Source of the DNA: Streptomyces hayashii
GTDB taxonomy: Bacteria > Actinomycetota > Actinomycetes > Streptomycetales > Streptomycetaceae
DNA length: 63,237 nucleotides
Reading direction: 5' to 3'
NCBI RefSeq assembly: GCF_024539815.1
Contig: NZ_JAHHIU010000102.1
Coordinates: forward strand, 1 to 63,237
The position numbers were made by a program, and so were the translations under genes. Positions 25,019-32,250 of the stretch are shown in pieces. The notes under the pieces were generated by a model that was not told the DNA's origin, did no database searches, and saw only the letters and a list, made by a program, of their open reading frames with translations. Every line of letters begins with the position of its first letter. The first letter of the stretch is position 1.

Positions 25019-26322
25019 GTCCCACCCTCGTCGCCGGGGCGATCGCCCTGGTCGTCGTCGCCTGGCTCGCCGCCTGCGCGGAGGCGGGCCTCGCTCGCGT
25101 CTCCAGCTTCCGCGCCGAGGAAGCCGTGCGCTCCGGGCGGCGGGGAAGCGCCAAACTCGCGCAGATCGCCGCCGACCCGACGCGCTATCTCAACGTGGCG
25201 CTGCTGGTCCGGGTGGCCTGCGAGATGGCGGCCGCGGCGCTGGTCACCTACGCGTGCCTCCGGCAGATCGACGGCACGGCGCCGGCGCTGTTCGCGGCGA
25301 TCGGCGTGATGGTCCTGGTGTCGTACGTCGCCGTCGGCGTGTCCCCGCGGACCATCGGCCGGCAGCACCCGCTGAACACGGCGACGGCGGCCGCGTACGT
25401 GCTGCTCCCGCTGGCCCGGATCATGGGCCCGATCCCGTCGCTGCTGATCCTCATCGGCAATGCGCTGACCCCCGGCAAGGGCTTCCGCCGCGGCCCCTTC
25501 GCCTCGGAGGCGGAGCTGCGCGCGCTCGTCGACCTCGCCGAGAAGGAGTCGCTGATCGAGGACGACGAGCGCCGCATGGTGCACTCCGTCTTCGAGCTGG
25601 GCGACACCCTCGTGCGGGAGGTCATGGTCCCGCGGACCGACCTCGTCGTCATCGAGCGCTACAAGACCATCCGCCAGGCCCTGACCCTCGCCCTGCGCTC
25701 CGGGTTCTCCCGCATACCCGTGACCGGCGAGAACGAGGACGACATCGTCGGCATCGTGTATCTGAAGGACCTGGTCCGCAAGACGCACATCAGCCGCGAC
25801 GCCGAGGGCGAGCTGGTGTCGACGGCCATGCGGCCCGCCGCGTTCGTGCCCGACACGAAGAACGCAGGCGACCTGCTGCGGGAGATGCAGCGGGACCGCA
25901 ACCACGTCGCCGTCGTCATCGACGAGTACGGCGGCACGGCCGGCATCGTCACCATCGAGGACATCCTGGAGGAGATCGTCGGCGAGATCACCGACGAGTA
26001 CGACCGCGAGCTGCCGCCCGTGGAGGAGCTCGGCGACGACCGCTACCGGGTCACCGCCCGTCTCGACATCACCGACCTGGGCGAGCTGTACGGCCTGGAG
26101 GAGTACGACGACGAGGACGTGGAGACCGTCGGCGGTCTGCTCGCCAAGGCGCTGGGCCGGGTGCCCATCGCCGGGGCCTCCTCCGAGGTCGAGCTGCCCG
26201 ACGGACGCAAGCTGCGGCTGACGGCGGAGGCCGCGGCCGGCCGCCGCAACAAGATCGTGACGGTGCTGGTGGAGCCGGTGGACCCGGCGGATCCGCCGGG
26301 GGAGGAGACGAGTCCCGAGTGA
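25015..26322 (+). CDS. CNNM/CorC-type (hemolysin-like) membrane protein with CBS domains
   Basis: 435 residues. An N-terminal DUF21/CNNM membrane domain with about four hydrophobic segments (LVAGAIALVVVAWLAACAEAG, ALFAAIGVMVLVSYVAVGV, YVLLPLARIMGPIPSLLILIG) is followed by two CBS domains (VREVMVPRTDLVVIE; HVAVVIDEYGGTAGIVTIEDILEEIVGEI) and a CorC/HlyC C-terminal domain (ELPPVEELGDDRYRV). The family is implicated in Mg2+/Co2+ efflux or homeostasis; the old hemolysin name has no functional meaning here. ATG 25015 overlaps the ybeY stop, and its own stop overlaps the next gene (GTGA), so translation is coupled. Confidence 0.9.
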   Translation: MSPTLVAGAIALVVVAWLAACAEAGLARVSSFRAEEAVRSGRRGSAKLAQIAADPTRYLNVALLVRVACEMAAAALVTYACLRQIDGTAPALFAAIGVMVLVSYVAVGVSPRTIGRQHPLNTATAAAYVLLPLARIMGPIPSLLILIGNALTPGKGFRRGPFASEAELRALVDLAEKESLIEDDERRMVHSVFELGDTLVREVMVPRTDLVVIERYKTIRQALTLALRSGFSRIPVTGENEDDIVGIVYLKDLVRKTHISRDAEGELVSTAMRPAAFVPDTKNAGDLLREMQRDRNHVAVVIDEYGGTAGIVTIEDILEEIVGEITDEYDRELPPVEELGDDRYRVTARLDITDLGELYGLEEYDDEDVETVGGLLAKALGRVPIAGASSEVELPDGRKLRLTAEAAAGRRNKIVTVLVEPVDPADPPGEETSPE

Positions 26323-26678
26323 CGCCTCAGCAGCTGCGCGCCTTCTGCCTGTCCTTCAACGCGGTGACCGAGGAGTTCCCCTTCCGGCCGGAGATCTCGG
26401 TGTTCAAGGTCCTGGGCAAGATGTTCGCGCTGACCTGGACCGGCGAGCAGCCCCTGAAGGTCAACCTCAAGTGCGACCCCCAGGACGCGGTCCGGCTGCG
26501 CGCGGACCATCCGGGCCTGATCGATCCCGGCTACCACATGAACAAGCGTCACTGGAACACGGTCACGGTGGACGGCGACCTCCCGGACCGGCTGGTCAGG
26601 GAGCTGATCGAGGACTCCTACGACCTGGTGGTGGCGGGTCTGCCGCGCGCCGAGCGGCTGCGCCTGGACCGGCCGTGA
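26319..26678 (+). CDS. MmcQ/YjbR family protein
   Basis: 119 residues from a GTG that overlaps the previous stop by 4 bp. The MmcQ/YjbR fold is recognisable: LRAFCLSFNAVTEEFPFRPEISVFKVLGKMFALTWTG, then VNLKCDPQDAVRLRADHPGLIDPGYHMNKRHWNTV and the C-terminal LVRELIEDSYDLVVAGLPR. The fold resembles double-wing DNA-binding proteins, but molecular function is not established. Cytoplasmic, no unusual segment. Last gene of the phoH-ybeY operon before the cytidine-deaminase-like gene, which has its own promoter. Confidence 0.9.
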   Translation: MTPQQLRAFCLSFNAVTEEFPFRPEISVFKVLGKMFALTWTGEQPLKVNLKCDPQDAVRLRADHPGLIDPGYHMNKRHWNTVTVDGDLPDRLVRELIEDSYDLVVAGLPRAERLRLDRP

Positions 26679-26739
26679 CGCGGCACCGCCCGCTCCGCAG
26701 GGACCTACCCCTCGTCCGGGCGGGCGGGCCGGTTCTTCG

Positions 26740-26751
26740 TATGCTCGGGGC
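26740..26751 (+). promoter_or_regulatory. Leaderless promoter of the cytidine-deaminase-like gene
   Basis: TATGCT (26740-26745) followed by 6 nt and ATG 26752; no Shine-Dalgarno sequence and no clear -35. Confidence 0.5.
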
Positions 26752-27105
26752 ATGACCGACAGCAACGCGCTCGACCCCGAGGACCGCAAGATCGTCACCC
26801 TGGCCCGTTCCGCGCGGGCCCGCAACGGTGTGCCGGAGGGCGCCGCCGTACGGGACGACACGGGACGCACCTACGTCGCCGCGACGGTGGAGCTGCCGTC
26901 GCTGCGGCTGAGCGCGCTGCGGACGGCGGTGGCGATGGCGGTGGCGTCCGGCGCGCGGTCGCTGGAGGCGGCGGCGGTGGTGACGTCGTCGGAGGGGGCC
27001 GCCGAGGACGATCTCGCCGCCGTGCGGGATCTCGGCGGGCCGGAGACGCCGGTGCTGCTGGCTTCGCCGGACGGCACGGTCCGGCTGACCCTCACCGCGG
27101 GCTGA
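26752..27105 (+). CDS. Cytidine-deaminase-fold protein lacking catalytic residues
   Basis: 117 residues. The pattern of secondary structure and the segment TYVAATVELPSLRLSALRTAVAMAVASG align with the cytidine deaminase core, in which the zinc site is (C/H)AE followed by PCGxC. Here the (C/H)AE position reads Ser54-Ala55-Leu56 and the PCxxC loop is absent, so zinc binding and deamination should be lost. The gene lies in the phoH-ybeY-era neighbourhood where streptomycetes commonly carry a gene annotated as cytidine deaminase. Function is therefore unknown; a structural or regulatory nucleoside-binding role is conceivable. The stop codon lies within a 16-bp tandem repeat. Confidence 0.7.
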   Translation: MTDSNALDPEDRKIVTLARSARARNGVPEGAAVRDDTGRTYVAATVELPSLRLSALRTAVAMAVASGARSLEAAAVVTSSEGAAEDDLAAVRDLGGPETPVLLASPDGTVRLTLTAG

Positions 27106-27146
27106 CCCCCACCGCGGGCTGACCCCGCCGCGGCTGACCCCCGTCG
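27082..27146. repeat. Four 16-17 bp tandem repeats spanning a stop codon
   Basis: Units 27082-27097, 27098-27114, 27115-27130 and 27131-27146 share CGG(G)CTGACCC and end (A/G/T)CCG or similar. The first unit encodes the C-terminus of the cytidine-deaminase-like protein; the TGA stop (27103-27105) is part of the second unit and is repeated in the others. Confidence 0.85.
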
Positions 27147-27154
27147 CGGCGGGG
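27123..27154 (+). terminator. Hairpin terminator after the cytidine-deaminase-like gene
   Basis: CCCCGCCGCG (27123-27132), 12-nt loop, CGCGGCGGGG (27145-27154): perfect 10-bp stem starting 18 bp after the stop codon. Confidence 0.75.
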
Positions 27155-27257
27155 CCTCTGCGCCTGCCGGCCCCTTCCGCCGGGCGAGCGCCGTAAGTAG
27201 GCCGGAATTCGGCCTTGCCGTGCCCGGGTCCGTGCCGCATCAATGAGACCGTAAGTT

Positions 27258-27272
27258 CCGACGGACCGTCAG
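27258..27272. promoter_or_regulatory. Palindrome copy A upstream of the secreted-protein locus
   Basis: CCGACGGACCGTCAG, a 15-bp near-palindrome centred on 27265, 90 bp before the first secreted-protein gene. It matches the consensus C(T/C)(G/A)ACGG(A/T)CC(G/A)TCAG shared with two copies near 27.9 kb. The rest of the 256-bp gap 27106-27361 holds the repeat and terminator above, and nothing else I can identify. Confidence 0.55.
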
Positions 27273-27361
27273 ATCCACCCCCCACCGGCACCGGTGTCCG
27301 CACCCACCCGTCCCGTTTTCGGCCGTCCGTCTCCCCACATCCGGGAAGGAGCCGGAAACAC

Positions 27362-27835
27362 ATGAGAGGCAAACGAATCGGATCAGGTGCGGCACTGCTG
27401 GCCGGGGCCCTCGCGGTCACCGGGCTGGCGTTCGCGCCCTCTGCCGCCGCCGTCACACCGACGACGGCGACCACGACCGCGAACTGCGGTCTGTTCGGTG
27501 GCGGCGCCGCCACCCTCACGGCCACCCAGAGCGGCACCGCGGCCACCCTCACTCTCTCCTCCACCGCGATCACCGCGCCGATCCCGATCGGCGCGAACAG
27601 CATCAGCTCGACGCTCACAATGGCGAACTCGACCGGCGCCGCCCGCGTGTTCAGCGGCACCGTGAACCCCGCCATGGCCACCGGCGCCCCGATCGTGGTC
27701 GGGCCGCTCAACGGGACCGTGGCCGCCGGTGACAGCCTCGACTTCTACAAGGGCTCCATGAAGATGGTCGTCTTCGGGATCACCGTCACCTGTACGGCCT
27801 CCGGGGCCCAGTCGCCCGGACCGTTCGTGTTCTGA
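27362..27835 (+). CDS. Small secreted protein of a WxL-like locus
   Basis: 157 residues, ATG preceded by GGAAGGAG (27344-27351). A Sec signal peptide is clear: MRGKRIG, hydrophobic AALLAGALAVTGLAFA, and a likely cleavage after PSAAA. The mature protein is Thr/Ala/Gly-rich with predicted beta strands, two Cys (TANCGLF and VTCTASG) placed like a single disulfide tying the two ends, and no basic clusters. I do not recognise a named family. It is followed by a larger secreted protein with the same Cys-bracketed first domain and by a DUF916 protein, and palindromes lie before and after it, suggesting a coordinated surface-protein module. Confidence 0.75.
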   Translation: MRGKRIGSGAALLAGALAVTGLAFAPSAAAVTPTTATTTANCGLFGGGAATLTATQSGTAATLTLSSTAITAPIPIGANSISSTLTMANSTGAARVFSGTVNPAMATGAPIVVGPLNGTVAAGDSLDFYKGSMKMVVFGITVTCTASGAQSPGPFVF

Positions 27836-27857
27836 CCGATAGCTCCCGGGAACAGTG

Positions 27858-27907
27858 CCAACGGACCGTCAGTTCTTCTGCTCAGCAGGAAGCTGACGGT
27901 CCATCAG
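27858..27907. promoter_or_regulatory. Palindrome copies B and C forming a long stem-loop
   Basis: Copy B CCAACGGACCGTCAG (27858-27872) and copy C CTGACGGTCCATCAG (27893-27907). ACGGACCGTCAG (27861-27872) pairs with CTGACGGTCCAT (27893-27904), and pairing continues inward through TTCTTCTGCT/AGCAGGAAG with small mismatches, giving a stem of about 20 bp. It may be two operator sites, a terminator after the upstream gene, or both. Confidence 0.6.
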
Positions 27908-28012
27908 TTGACCTCGCCGTCTCCATTGACTTCTCGTGCGATCGGCATCTCAATGCCCCCTGTCGGCGCAGAAGAGCCGCTGCGCCCGCACTCCCCGGAG
28001 GAGGGGGCAACC

Positions 28013-29344
28013 ATGGCTTCACCCCGAAGGTCCCGAAGTTCCCGAAGACGGCGCTGGGCATCGCTGCTCGGGGTCACCGTGCTCGCGGTCACCGCGGGCG
28101 GCGCGCTGGCGTGCCCCGCCGGCGCCGCGACCGACGTCAGCTTCCCCACGCACTGCATCCCGCCGGCGATCGCGGGCCTCCCGCCGATCGACGGCACCAC
28201 CACCGCGAAGATCACCGCGGACAACACCAGCCCCAAGGTCGGCGACACCGTCACCGTCACGTACACGGTGGTCACGCCCGCCGCCAACAACCCCACCGAC
28301 CTGGCCCTGCCGGCCGACATCATGACGCCGACGGGCAAGGTCACCCTCGGCGGAGCGCAGAGCGGCAGCGTCACCGTCACGGGCCCGAAGAAGAACGACC
28401 CGGTGCCCGGCAAGGGCGTCTTCCCGTCGTTCTCCATGACCGGCACCTTCACGGTCACCACGCCCGGCGCGATCACCCTCTCGCCCGGCGACTACAACAT
28501 CCACACCAGCTACATCCTGGAACTGGACACGCCCTGCACGGTGACCAACCCGCCGGCCCCGGTGTCGGAGACGGTCACGGCGGCCGACAACCCGCCGGCC
28601 AACACCCGTGCCATCTCGCTGGGTTCGGCCTCCGGCAGTCAGGGCGCGGCCGTCGCCGTCACCGGCAGCGGCTTCACCGCGGGCGCGTCGGTGACGCTCG
28701 CCGGGCGCTCCGCGTCCGCCCAGACCGCGGACACGGCCACCGTGACCGCGGACGCCCAGGGCAGGATCTCCGGCTCGCTCGTCGTCAACGACCTCACCAC
28801 CACCGGTGTGGTGGCGTACGAGGGCGGCGCCTGGAGCTCGGACCTCGGCGCAGGGCCGGTCGCGTACGTCGTGATCGACGACCATCCCGTGCCGGCGGGC
28901 AGCCAGAAGGTGACCACCACGGTCCGGGCGGGCACGCTGTCGATGTCCCAGGCCGGGGACGCCGTCCAGCTGTCCGCGGTCCAGTTCGGCCAGGGCGGCG
29001 CCTCGACCGGCGCCCTGCAGACCGTCACCGTCAAGGACTTCCGCGGCGGACCCGCGGGCTGGTCCCTGACCGGCAAGGTCACCGACTTCAGCGGCCCCGG
29101 CGCCAAGATCGACGCCGGCAAGCTGAGCTGGACGCCCGCGTGCACGACCAAGGCGGGCAGCCCGAGCACCTGTCAGGCCGGCTCGGCGGGCACCGTCGGC
29201 GCCTCCGGGGCGACCCTGGCGTCCACGCCCGACGGCACGGCCACCGGCGGCGAGTTCACCGCCGACGCGCAACTGTCCCTCGACGTACCGGCGTTCACGC
29301 CCGCGGGCAGCTACGCCGGTGTCCTGACCCTCACGCTCACCTGA
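28013..29344 (+). CDS. Secreted multi-domain protein with a WxL-like C-terminal domain
   Basis: 443 residues; GGAGGAGG precedes ATG 28013. A long Arg-rich signal peptide (MASPRRSRSSRRRRWASLLGV) leads to cleavage near CPAGAA. The mature protein has an N-terminal beta domain bracketed by Cys (FPTHCIPP, LDTPCTV), an IPT/neocarzinostatin-like domain (about 195-290; AVAVTGSGFTAGASVTLAG) and a C-terminal domain (about 300-443) with the WxL signature GWSL at Trp350 and the ending AGSYAGVLTLTLT. WxL domains bind peptidoglycan noncovalently and work with DUF916 proteins. The second, distal W of classical WxL domains is not present. The DUF916 gene follows 90 bp later, which supports the reading. Confidence 0.7.
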   Translation: MASPRRSRSSRRRRWASLLGVTVLAVTAGGALACPAGAATDVSFPTHCIPPAIAGLPPIDGTTTAKITADNTSPKVGDTVTVTYTVVTPAANNPTDLALPADIMTPTGKVTLGGAQSGSVTVTGPKKNDPVPGKGVFPSFSMTGTFTVTTPGAITLSPGDYNIHTSYILELDTPCTVTNPPAPVSETVTAADNPPANTRAISLGSASGSQGAAVAVTGSGFTAGASVTLAGRSASAQTADTATVTADAQGRISGSLVVNDLTTTGVVAYEGGAWSSDLGAGPVAYVVIDDHPVPAGSQKVTTTVRAGTLSMSQAGDAVQLSAVQFGQGGASTGALQTVTVKDFRGGPAGWSLTGKVTDFSGPGAKIDAGKLSWTPACTTKAGSPSTCQAGSAGTVGASGATLASTPDGTATGGEFTADAQLSLDVPAFTPAGSYAGVLTLTLT

Positions 29345-29434
29345 GCGTACGCATCACGTCCACCGGTGGCCGGGCGTCCACCCCGCAGGGGTCCGCACCC
29401 GCCCGTCCGCCCAGTCCGTGAGGGGTCCGCACCC

Positions 29435-30436
29435 ATGCGCAAGCCGTACGTCCTCCTCCTGCCCCTCCTGCTCTGCCTGCTGACCGCCGGGCCGGCCCGG
29501 GCCGCCGACAACGGCAGCTGGTCCGTCTACCCCGTCTCCTCGGCCGTCGCCGCTCGGCCGTACTTCTACGTCTCCGCCGACCCGGGGCAGACGATCGAGG
29601 ACAAGGTCGTCGTCGCCAACAAGACGGACCGGCCCCTGACGTTCCGGCTGTACGCGGCCGACGCCTACAACACCGCGCGCGACGGCGGGTTCGCCGTGAA
29701 GTCGCAGGGCGAGCGGATGCGGGGCGTCGGCGCGTGGGCGAAGCTCCCGCGGGACCGGGTCACCGTCCCCGGCCACCGGACCGTCACCGTGCCGTTCACC
29801 GTCGCGGTGCCCGAGGGCGCCGAACCCGGCGACCACCCGGGGGCGATCGTCGCCCTCGACGAACGGGTCGACAACGGCGGCGGCTCCCTGGCGCTCGGCG
29901 TGCAGCGAGCGGTCGGCGCCCGCGTCTACCTCCAGGTCGGAGGGCCCACGCTGCCCGCCCTCGCCGTCGAGAACGTGCGGGTCAGCCACCGCCAGCCCCT
30001 GATTCCCGGCCTCGGCGACAGCACGGCGACGATCTCCTACACGCTGCACAACACGGGCAACGTCACCCTGGAACCGAAGGTGCGGCTGACGGCGAACGGC
30101 CTGTTCGGGCGCACCCTGCTCACCCGCGACCTGAACAAGCTCCCCTCCCAGCTGCTCCCGGGCCAGCGGGTCCGCCTCACGGAGCGCTGGGCCGGCGCCC
30201 CCCAGCTCGACCGGGCGCACGTCACCCTGACGGCGAGCGCCGACAGGACGACGGAGTCGGCGACCGCGTCGTTCCTGGCCGTGCCGTGGCCGGCGGTGGG
30301 GACGCTGACGGCGGTGATCGCGGCAGCCGTGTGGCTCCTGATCAGACGCCGGCGAGGGCGCGCAGGGGCGCGGGGAACCGCGCGACCGGCCCCCACGGAC
30401 CCGCGGCCGGAACTCAGCCGAACCGCCGGAGGCTAG
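29435..30436 (+). CDS. DUF916 (WxL-interacting) membrane-anchored surface protein
   Basis: 333 residues. Signal peptide MRKPYVLLLPLLLCLLTAGPARAA; mature N-terminal domain (about 28-155) matches DUF916, the peptidoglycan-binding domain of WxL-interacting proteins (YFYVSADPGQTIEDKVVVANK, PFTVAVPEGAEPGDHPGAIVAL). A second beta domain (about 160-280) resembles the accompanying DUF3324 WxL-binding part (STATISYTLHNTGNVTLEPKV). A single C-terminal transmembrane helix (AVGTLTAVIAAAVWLLI) and an Arg-rich cytoplasmic tail anchor it. In low-GC Gram-positives such proteins bridge WxL proteins and the wall. The stop codon shares CTAG with the convergent glnB stop. Confidence 0.8.
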   Translation: MRKPYVLLLPLLLCLLTAGPARAADNGSWSVYPVSSAVAARPYFYVSADPGQTIEDKVVVANKTDRPLTFRLYAADAYNTARDGGFAVKSQGERMRGVGAWAKLPRDRVTVPGHRTVTVPFTVAVPEGAEPGDHPGAIVALDERVDNGGGSLALGVQRAVGARVYLQVGGPTLPALAVENVRVSHRQPLIPGLGDSTATISYTLHNTGNVTLEPKVRLTANGLFGRTLLTRDLNKLPSQLLPGQRVRLTERWAGAPQLDRAHVTLTASADRTTESATASFLAVPWPAVGTLTAVIAAAVWLLIRRRRGRAGARGTARPAPTDPRPELSRTAGG

Positions 30437-30771
30437 AGCGCGTCCGGCCCCCGCTCGCCCGTCCGCACCCGCACGACCGTCTCGACCGGCACCGCCCAGA
30501 CCTTCCCGTCGCCGATCTTGCCGGTCTGCGCGGCGCGCACGATCGCGTCGATCACGGTCTCGGAGTCGGCGTCCTCGACGACGACCTCGATACGGACCTT
30601 GGGCACGAGGTCGACCTGGTACTCGGCGCCCCGGTACACCTCGGTGTGGCCGCGCTGCCGGCCGTAGCCGCTGGCCTCGGTCACGGTCAGACCGTGCACG
30701 CCGAGCTCCTGCAGGGCCGTCTTGACCTCGTCGAGGCGGTAGGGCTTGACGATCGCGGTGATGAGCTTCAT
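30433..30771 (-). CDS. glnB: Nitrogen regulatory protein P-II
   Basis: 112 residues, the standard PII length. The T-loop is present with Tyr51 in RGAEYQVDL, the site modified in PII proteins (adenylylated in actinobacteria), and the B and C loops (TGKIGDGKVWA, VRVRTGERG) that bind ATP/ADP and 2-oxoglutarate are intact. It should sense nitrogen status and gate the ammonium transporter encoded directly upstream; the start overlaps the amtB stop by 4 bp. No glnD (modifying enzyme) gene follows, unlike the usual amtB-glnK-glnD cluster. The symbol glnK would be equally suitable. Confidence 0.93.
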   Translation of the reverse strand: MKLITAIVKPYRLDEVKTALQELGVHGLTVTEASGYGRQRGHTEVYRGAEYQVDLVPKVRIEVVVEDADSETVIDAIVRAAQTGKIGDGKVWAVPVETVVRVRTGERGPDAL

Positions 30772-32078
30772 TCCTGTGGCTTGACCTTCTGGGCGGAGAG
30801 GAGGGAGTGCGCGGAGACCGGGGCGCCATGGCCCAGGACGCCGTGATCGTATGCCGTCTCGGCGTGCACCGTAAGGTCCAGCCCGGTGTGCTCGTGGTCC
30901 TCGTCCGCCCGCAGCCCGATCACCGCGTCGAGCAGCTTGCCGATGCCGAACGTCACGGTGAAGGCGTACGCCGCCACGACGGCCACGGCGACCAGCTGCC
31001 TGCCGAGCTGGGCGAGCCCGCCCCCGTACAGCAGGCCCTGTGCGCCGCCGGTCATGTTGTCCACCGCGAAGACGCCGATCAGAAGCGTGCCGATGACCCC
31101 GCCGACCAGGTGCACGCCGACCACGTCGAGGGAGTCGTCGTAGTTCAGCTTGAACTTCCAGCCCACGGCGTACGAGCAGACGACGCCGGCGGCCAGGCCC
31201 ACGACCAGCGCGCCGAGCAGCGAGACGGACCCGCAGGACGGGGTGATCGCCACCAGGCCCGCGACGGCTCCCGAGGCCGCGCCCAGCGTCGTCGGGTGGC
31301 CGTCGCGCTTCTGCTCGACGAAGAGCCAGCCCAGCAGGCCGGTGCAGCCGGCGGCCAGGGTGTTGAGGAAGGCGGCGGCCGCCAGGCCGTTCGCGCCCAG
31401 GGCGGACCCCGCGTTGAAGCCGAACCAGCCGAACCAGAGCAGTCCCGCGCCCAGCATCACCATGGGCAGGTTGTGCGGACGCATCGCGTCCTTCTTGAAG
31501 CCCAGGCGCGGGCCGAGGACCAGGCACAGCGCCAGACCGGAGGCGCCGGAGGTGATCTCGACCGGGAGTCCGCCGGCGAAATCCAGCGCTCCGAGCCGGT
31601 CCAGGATCCAGCCGCCGGGGCCCCAGACCCAGTGCGCGACGGGAACGTATACGAGGAGCGCCCAGACCGGCACGAAGACCAGCCACGCCCCGAATTTCGC
31701 CCGGTCCGCGATCGCGCCGCTGATCAGCGCGGCCGTGATGATCGCGAAGGTGAGCTGGAAGGTGGCGAACAGCAGGGTAGGGACGGTGCCCTGGACGCTG
31801 TCCGGGCCCAGCCCCGCCATGCCGGCGTGGTCCAGGCCGCCGATGAGTCCGCCGGCGACGTCGTCGCCGAAGGCGAGGGAGTAGCCGGCCGCCAGCCACA
31901 CCACGGTGACCAGCGCGATCGACACAAAGCTCATCATGAGCATGTTGAGGACGCTCTTCGTGCGGACCATGCCGCCGTAGAAGAGGGCCAGGCCCGGGGT
32001 CATCAGCAGGACGAGGGCGGTGGCGGCGAGCAGCCAGGCGGTGTCGCCGGTGTTCGCGTGGGCGGCGGCCAGAGTCAC
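30768..32078 (-). CDS. amtB: Ammonium transporter (Amt/Mep family)
   Basis: 436 residues with eleven expected membrane helices. Family motifs: TPGLALFYGGMVRTKSVLNML in the first helix, WVWGPGGW and ALDFAGG (the binding-site Asp), NAGSALGANG, and DVVGVHLVGGVIGT with the second pore His (His323). The first pore His of the twin-His motif, normally in VHINAG, is Glu174 here (LPVEITSG). The same His-to-Glu change is known in the fungal Mep1/Mep3 group, which stay functional but with altered transport kinetics. The gene is cotranscribed with glnB and preceded by a GlnR-like operator. The C-terminal tail ends AHSLLSAQKVKPQE, without the long extension of some actinobacterial AmtB proteins. Confidence 0.93.
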   Translation of the reverse strand: MTLAAAHANTGDTAWLLAATALVLLMTPGLALFYGGMVRTKSVLNMLMMSFVSIALVTVVWLAAGYSLAFGDDVAGGLIGGLDHAGMAGLGPDSVQGTVPTLLFATFQLTFAIITAALISGAIADRAKFGAWLVFVPVWALLVYVPVAHWVWGPGGWILDRLGALDFAGGLPVEITSGASGLALCLVLGPRLGFKKDAMRPHNLPMVMLGAGLLWFGWFGFNAGSALGANGLAAAAFLNTLAAGCTGLLGWLFVEQKRDGHPTTLGAASGAVAGLVAITPSCGSVSLLGALVVGLAAGVVCSYAVGWKFKLNYDDSLDVVGVHLVGGVIGTLLIGVFAVDNMTGGAQGLLYGGGLAQLGRQLVAVAVVAAYAFTVTFGIGKLLDAVIGLRADEDHEHTGLDLTVHAETAYDHGVLGHGAPVSAHSLLSAQKVKPQE

Positions 32079-32124
32079 GGGATCTCCAACGATGCGGGGG
32101 CTCGTCAGAGGTTCACCGCCCCGC

Positions 32125-32178
32125 GTTTCCGGTTGTGCACGGCCGTGTTTCCGTCACGTTTCATTGCGTGGAGGTTTC
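32125..32178 (-). promoter_or_regulatory. GlnR-like operator upstream of amtB-glnB
   Basis: On the minus strand GAAAC boxes start at 32162, 32151 and 32129 with GTGCA at 32140, all on an 11-bp period (GAAAC-n6-GAAAC-n6-GTGCA-n6-GAAAC), plus a fourth GAAAC at 32178. This resembles the GlnR consensus GTnAC-n6-GAAAC repeated. It lies 47-100 bp before the amtB start. Confidence 0.7.
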
Positions 32179-32238
32179 CGGGAGCTCACCGGGGAGGGTC
32201 CTGCCGCTCGTGTGTACGGCGGGGCCTCGTGAATCAGG

Positions 32239-32250
32239 GAGAATGGGGCC
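32239..32250 (+). promoter_or_regulatory. Leaderless promoter of era
   Basis: GAGAAT (32239-32244) followed by 6 nt (GGGGCC) and ATG 32251. The same GAGAAT-GGGG(C/T)C-ATG arrangement precedes the recO-like start at 45233. Confidence 0.5.
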
